From Desulfosarcina cetonica JCM 12296 (GTDB lineage Bacteria > Desulfobacterota > Desulfobacteria > Desulfobacterales > Desulfosarcinaceae), in the NCBI RefSeq assembly GCF_001311845.1, contig NZ_BBCC01000043.1, forward strand, positions 1 to 38,100: DNA of 38,100 nucleotides, in the 5' to 3' direction. Position 1 is the stretch's first letter. Every line of letters starts with the position of its first letter. The notes beneath the pieces are model-generated. The model made no database searches. It had not been told where the DNA came from and was given only the letters and a program-made list of their open reading frames with translations. A program made the translations under genes and the position numbers. Below are positions 35,478-38,100 of this stretch, in pieces.

Positions 35478-36940
35478 TTGACCCAGAACAGACTTTTGTC
35501 TCGACCGACACTCATCGCCGCCGGTGTCATCGCCGCTTTCCTGGCCATCATATGCATGCCCCTGGTCGCTAAGGCCGCCAGCGTTACTCTGCAATGGGAT
35601 GCCAACGTCCCCGCACCGCAAGGTTACCGGGTGTTTGTCCGCAAAGCCGATACGGCCTACGACTATACCCAGCCCGACTGGCAAGCAGCCAGACCACCTG
35701 TACCCTGAGCAATCTCGATGACGGGACGGATTATTATTTTGTGGTTCGTGCCTACGAGGGATCTCTGGAGAGCGCGGATTCGGTAGAGGTCCACTACGCC
35801 GCACCGGCTGCCAGCACCCCCGATCCAGTGGATGCGCCGGACACGGATGGCGACGGCATCCCGGACAGCCTGGACGATGACAACGACAATGACGGGATGC
35901 CCGATGTGTGGGAAGCCTATTATGGACTGGATCCCACAACGAATGATGGCGCCGGCGATCTGGATGGTGACGGCATCAGCAACCTTGATGAATACCGGGC
36001 CGGTTCGGAACCGGATGATGCCGGTGACGGAACCGCACCAGCACAACCGCAGACTGTCGCCCCGGTGGAGGGTGAAATCGTCAGTCTCACACCATCTCTT
36101 GAAACGGAAGCCTTCTTCGATAGCGAGGGGGATGCCCACACCGCTACGCAATGGCAGATTTACGCCACTGGCACGTCTGATGCCACGGATACTGATATCG
36201 ACAACGGGGCTTGCGTCATGGATGTCATCAGCGATTCCCAGCTGACCCGCTTGAAAGTTCCCCTTTTGGTGTTGAGCGGAGACCAAACCTACCAGTGGCG
36301 GGTGCGCTTCTTCGACAGCAGTGGAATGGTATCGCCCTGGTCGGAAATCAGTACCTTTACGACCGAGGCAGCCGGTGATGATACCGACCTGCCCGCAACC
36401 CAGAAAGCCCTTGAGGGGCCACCTTCGGCCGCCGCCAACGTCACCCTCCTCACCAGCATCAGTGTTGAGGGAAACGACTGCAGCGCCAGTATCGAACAAG
36501 TAACCGTTGTGGATCCGGCCGGTTTTGAGGTTGACGAAACCACCCCGTCTGATCTGCCAACGGAAATGGTTGTCTTTAAACTGACCCTGGATAAGGTCGG
36601 CGGCAGCGTCGAGGTGACCGTGCAGTTTTCCGGCGCCGCACCGGCGGACGCCGAGTGGATAAAATACGACAGCGTCAATGGGTGGCAAACCTATGCCGAT
36701 TTGGCGGAATTTGCCAGTGGCCGCAATTCCGTCACCATGACCCTTCAAGACGGCGGTTTCGGCGATGCCGACGGAACCGCCAATGGAATCATCATCGATC
36801 CGTCGGGTCTTTCAACCGACACGACCGATACGACAGACAGCGCCGCCAGCACAATCTCAAGCAGCAGTTCGACGGAATCCAGCGGTGGTGGCGGCGGCGG
36901 TGGGGGTGGGGGATGTTTTATCTCCACCATCGGATTTTAA
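35478..36940 (+). CDS. Exported fibronectin-III / thrombospondin type-3 / choice-of-anchor-U protein (one frameshift)
   Basis: Repaired length about 487 aa. A signal peptide (TLIAAGVIAAFLAIICMPLVAKA) is followed by an Fn3-like domain (SVTLQWDANVPAPQGYRVFV, later DGTDYYFVVRAYEG). Then come two Ca-binding thrombospondin type-3 units (DTDGDGIPDSLDDDNDNDG and DLDGDGISNLDEYRAGSEPD) and a second Fn3-like region (TYQWRVRFFDSSGMVSPWSE). The choice-of-anchor-U module carries WIKYDSVNGWQTY and DGGFGDADGTANGIIIDPSGL. A Ser/Thr linker and ten glycines lead to the tail CFISTIGF. The frame breaks at 35683-35684: AA for AAA, giving DWQSSQTTCTL. Start is TTG 35478 with AGGAG 8 bases upstream. Probably a surface or secreted adhesin-like protein; function unknown. 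Confidence 0.82.
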
Positions 36941-37011
36941 GTGCCCATCCAGAAAGAGGAAAATTGGGTCGAGATCGAGGCGCGCGAAAAATTTTAAGGA
37001 GAACCCTGACC

Positions 37012-37200
37012 ATGTCTACCCAAAATGACAAGCTATCCCCTCTAAAACCGAGTTTCAATGATCGTCGTGTCGGTATCGACCGACGCGTTGTGAGCTATGA
37101 TTGTTACATCCCCGAGCGTCGGGGCGCGACGGACCGGCGCCGAGCATGCGGTGATGATACGCTCCATGGAGAGTGGCGCGACAGGCGGCGATACGCCTGA
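37012..37200 (+). CDS. 62-aa Arg-rich protein with repeated DRR motifs
   Basis: Strongly basic small protein. Short related units recur: NDRRVGIDRR, ERRGATDRRR and WRDRRR. It has two cysteines (SYDCYIP, ACGDD) and no signal or membrane segment. AAGGAG (36996-37001) lies 10 bases before ATG 37012, and the gene follows the TSP3 gene by 71 bases on the same strand, so co-expression is likely. I do not recognise a named family; the charge suggests nucleic-acid or acidic-surface binding (inference). Confidence 0.68.
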   Translation: MSTQNDKLSPLKPSFNDRRVGIDRRVVSYDCYIPERRGATDRRRACGDDTLHGEWRDRRRYA

Positions 37201-37241
37201 GCTTTGGGTGCGCTCTTTGCGCAAGCGCTGCGGGATGGGGA

Positions 37242-38072
37242 TCAAGGATCCTCATCCTCAGCCGACACCACCCCCGCCCGTTCATACAAATCAAAAAAAT
37301 GATGGGTGGGTCCACATCCCTTGCCCAGGGGCAACCCGTGTGCGATGGCACCGGAAATATAGCGTTTCGCTTCCCCGACCGCATCGAAGAACGATCGGCC
37401 ACGGGCCATGTAAGCGGTGATGGCCGATGAGAAGGTGCATCCGGTTCCGTGGGTGTTGCGCGTGTCGATGCGGGGGTGTTCCAACCGACTGAAGGTCGTA
37501 CCGTCGAAAAGAATGTCCGTTGCCGTCCGCCCCTGTCTTAGATGTCCCCCCTTGATGACCACATGCTTTACCCCCAGGCCCGCCATGTCCCGCGCAGCCA
37601 TCTTCATTTCCGCGACATCGCCAATGGTTCTTCCCAAAAGGGACTCCGCCTCGGGCAGGTTCGGCGTCACGACCATCGCCAGGGGAAAAAGGTACCGAAC
37701 CAGGGCCGCTTGGGCATCGGATGATAGCAGGGCGTAGCCGCTCTTTGAAATCATCACCGGATCCAGAACCACGGGCGGCAGCTTCTCCACCGACGTCAAC
37801 GCCTTGGCGATGGCCTCGATGAGGGGAACGCTGGCGACCATGCCGATCTTCACCGCGTGAATGGATATGTCATCGAAAAGGCAGGTGATCTGATCATGAA
37901 CGATCTCCGGCCGCACCTCCTGAATGGCGTACACCTTCTGGGTATTCTGCACGGTTACGGCGGTTACGGCGCTCATGCCGAACACGCCCAGGGCCTGGAA
38001 CGTTTTCAGGTCCGCCTGGATGCCGGCACCGCCCGACGAATCGGAGCCGGCAACAGTCAAGGCCACGCGCAT
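37242..38072 (-). CDS. thiD: Hydroxymethylpyrimidine/phosphomethylpyrimidine kinase
   Basis: 276 aa ribokinase-fold kinase that phosphorylates HMP to HMP-P and HMP-PP for thiamin synthesis. Signature blocks: [20 protein letters not shown] at the N-terminus, [10 protein letters not shown] near 38, KIGMVAS near 76, [11 protein letters not shown] near 103, [14 protein letters not shown] near 135, and the ATP/catalytic [12 protein letters not shown] near 209. Two ATG codons adjoin (38075, 38072). The upstream AGGAGG is only 2 bases from the first and 5 from the second, so 38072 is preferred. It is convergent with the 62-aa gene, 41 bases away. No other thi genes or TPP riboswitch are visible before the window ends. 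Confidence 0.94.
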   Translation of the reverse strand: MRVALTVAGSDSSGGAGIQADLKTFQALGVFGMSAVTAVTVQNTQKVYAIQEVRPEIVHDQITCLFDDISIHAVKIGMVASVPLIEAIAKALTSVEKLPPVVLDPVMISKSGYALLSSDAQAALVRYLFPLAMVVTPNLPEAESLLGRTIGDVAEMKMAARDMAGLGVKHVVIKGGHLRQGRTATDILFDGTTFSRLEHPRIDTRNTHGTGCTFSSAITAYMARGRSFFDAVGEAKRYISGAIAHGLPLGKGCGPTHHFFDLYERAGVVSAEDEDP

Positions 38073-38088
38073 CATCGCCTCCTAAAAA

Positions 38089-38100
38089 TGACGGATTCGT
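38089..38100 (+). repeat. Start of another 147-bp repeat copy, cut by the window edge
   Basis: TGACGGATTCGT matches the first 12 bases of copy B after its initial T and lies just upstream of thiD. The rest is outside the window, so this is a match on 12 bases only. Confidence 0.5.

Noticed and set aside
1..38100. CRISPR arrays, tRNA genes, insertion sequences, prophage genes
   Set aside because: No regularly spaced repeats, no cloverleaf-like TTCGA arms outside coding genes or the SRP RNA, and no transposase, integrase or phage motifs were seen.

Overview
The window (38.1 kb, GC-rich) looks like chromosome from a strictly anaerobic Gram-negative bacterium, most likely a Desulfobacterota (deltaproteobacterial, Desulfosarcina/Desulfobacteraceae-like) sulfate reducer or relative. 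This is inferred from gene content: two tungsten aldehyde:ferredoxin oxidoreductase (AOR) family enzymes, a B12-dependent class II plus an oxygen-sensitive class III ribonucleotide reductase and no class I enzyme, type IV pilus retraction ATPases, lipoproteins, and a secreted thrombospondin type-3/choice-of-anchor-U protein. No phage, insertion sequence, CRISPR array or tRNA was seen.

Layout. 1-3.4 kb: threonine aldolase (ltaE, cut by the window edge) and hisD on the minus strand, divergent from serC with a strong terminator. 3.4-7.9 kb: AOR1 behind a promoter and a hairpin leader, a two-part protein with a possible MoaD/ThiS-like fold, and an AMP-forming acyl-CoA ligase. 8.1-11.3 kb: a small His/Pro/Tyr-rich exported protein, then grpE-dnaK on the minus strand. 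11.5-11.8 kb: a large, Alu-domain SRP RNA. 12-16.9 kb: DUF3568 lipoprotein, tilS, ftsH, folP. 17-22.7 kb, minus strand: MBL-fold hydrolase with a 52-aa protein upstream, a zinc-ribbon/pseudo-receiver protein, two pilT-type ATPases, DivIVA-domain protein, YggT, MoaD-like carrier and AOR2. 25.2-27.9 kb, plus: proC, MauE/DoxX-like protein, CcdA and an exported thioredoxin. 28-29.2 kb: a 2-TM protein divergent from a ChaN-like lipoprotein. 29.3-35.2 kb: class II nrdJ (minus) divergent from class III nrdD-nrdG (plus), with paired NrdR-box-like sites on each side of the shared control region. 35.5-38.1 kb: the TSP3/choice-of-anchor-U protein, a 62-aa Arg-rich protein and thiD (minus).

Two cross-cutting observations matter most. 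First, nine otherwise conserved genes (ltaE, the AOR1 neighbour, dnaK, ftsH, pilT, proC, the chaN-like gene, nrdD, the TSP3 gene) carry 13 single-base frameshifts, and every one is explained by loss of one base from a homopolymer or doublet. This is the signature of sequencing/assembly error, not gene decay, so these genes are annotated here at full span. Second, a 147-bp repeat with self-complementary ends occurs complete between two convergent gene pairs (16.9 kb and 29.2 kb), as a partial copy at 18.2 kb and again at the right window edge. It looks like a dispersed bidirectional 3'-end element; one copy supplies the stop codon of the MBL-fold gene.

The most interesting candidate systems are the two AOR loci, each with a small sulfur-carrier-like partner gene, and the divergent class II/class III ribonucleotide reductase control region.
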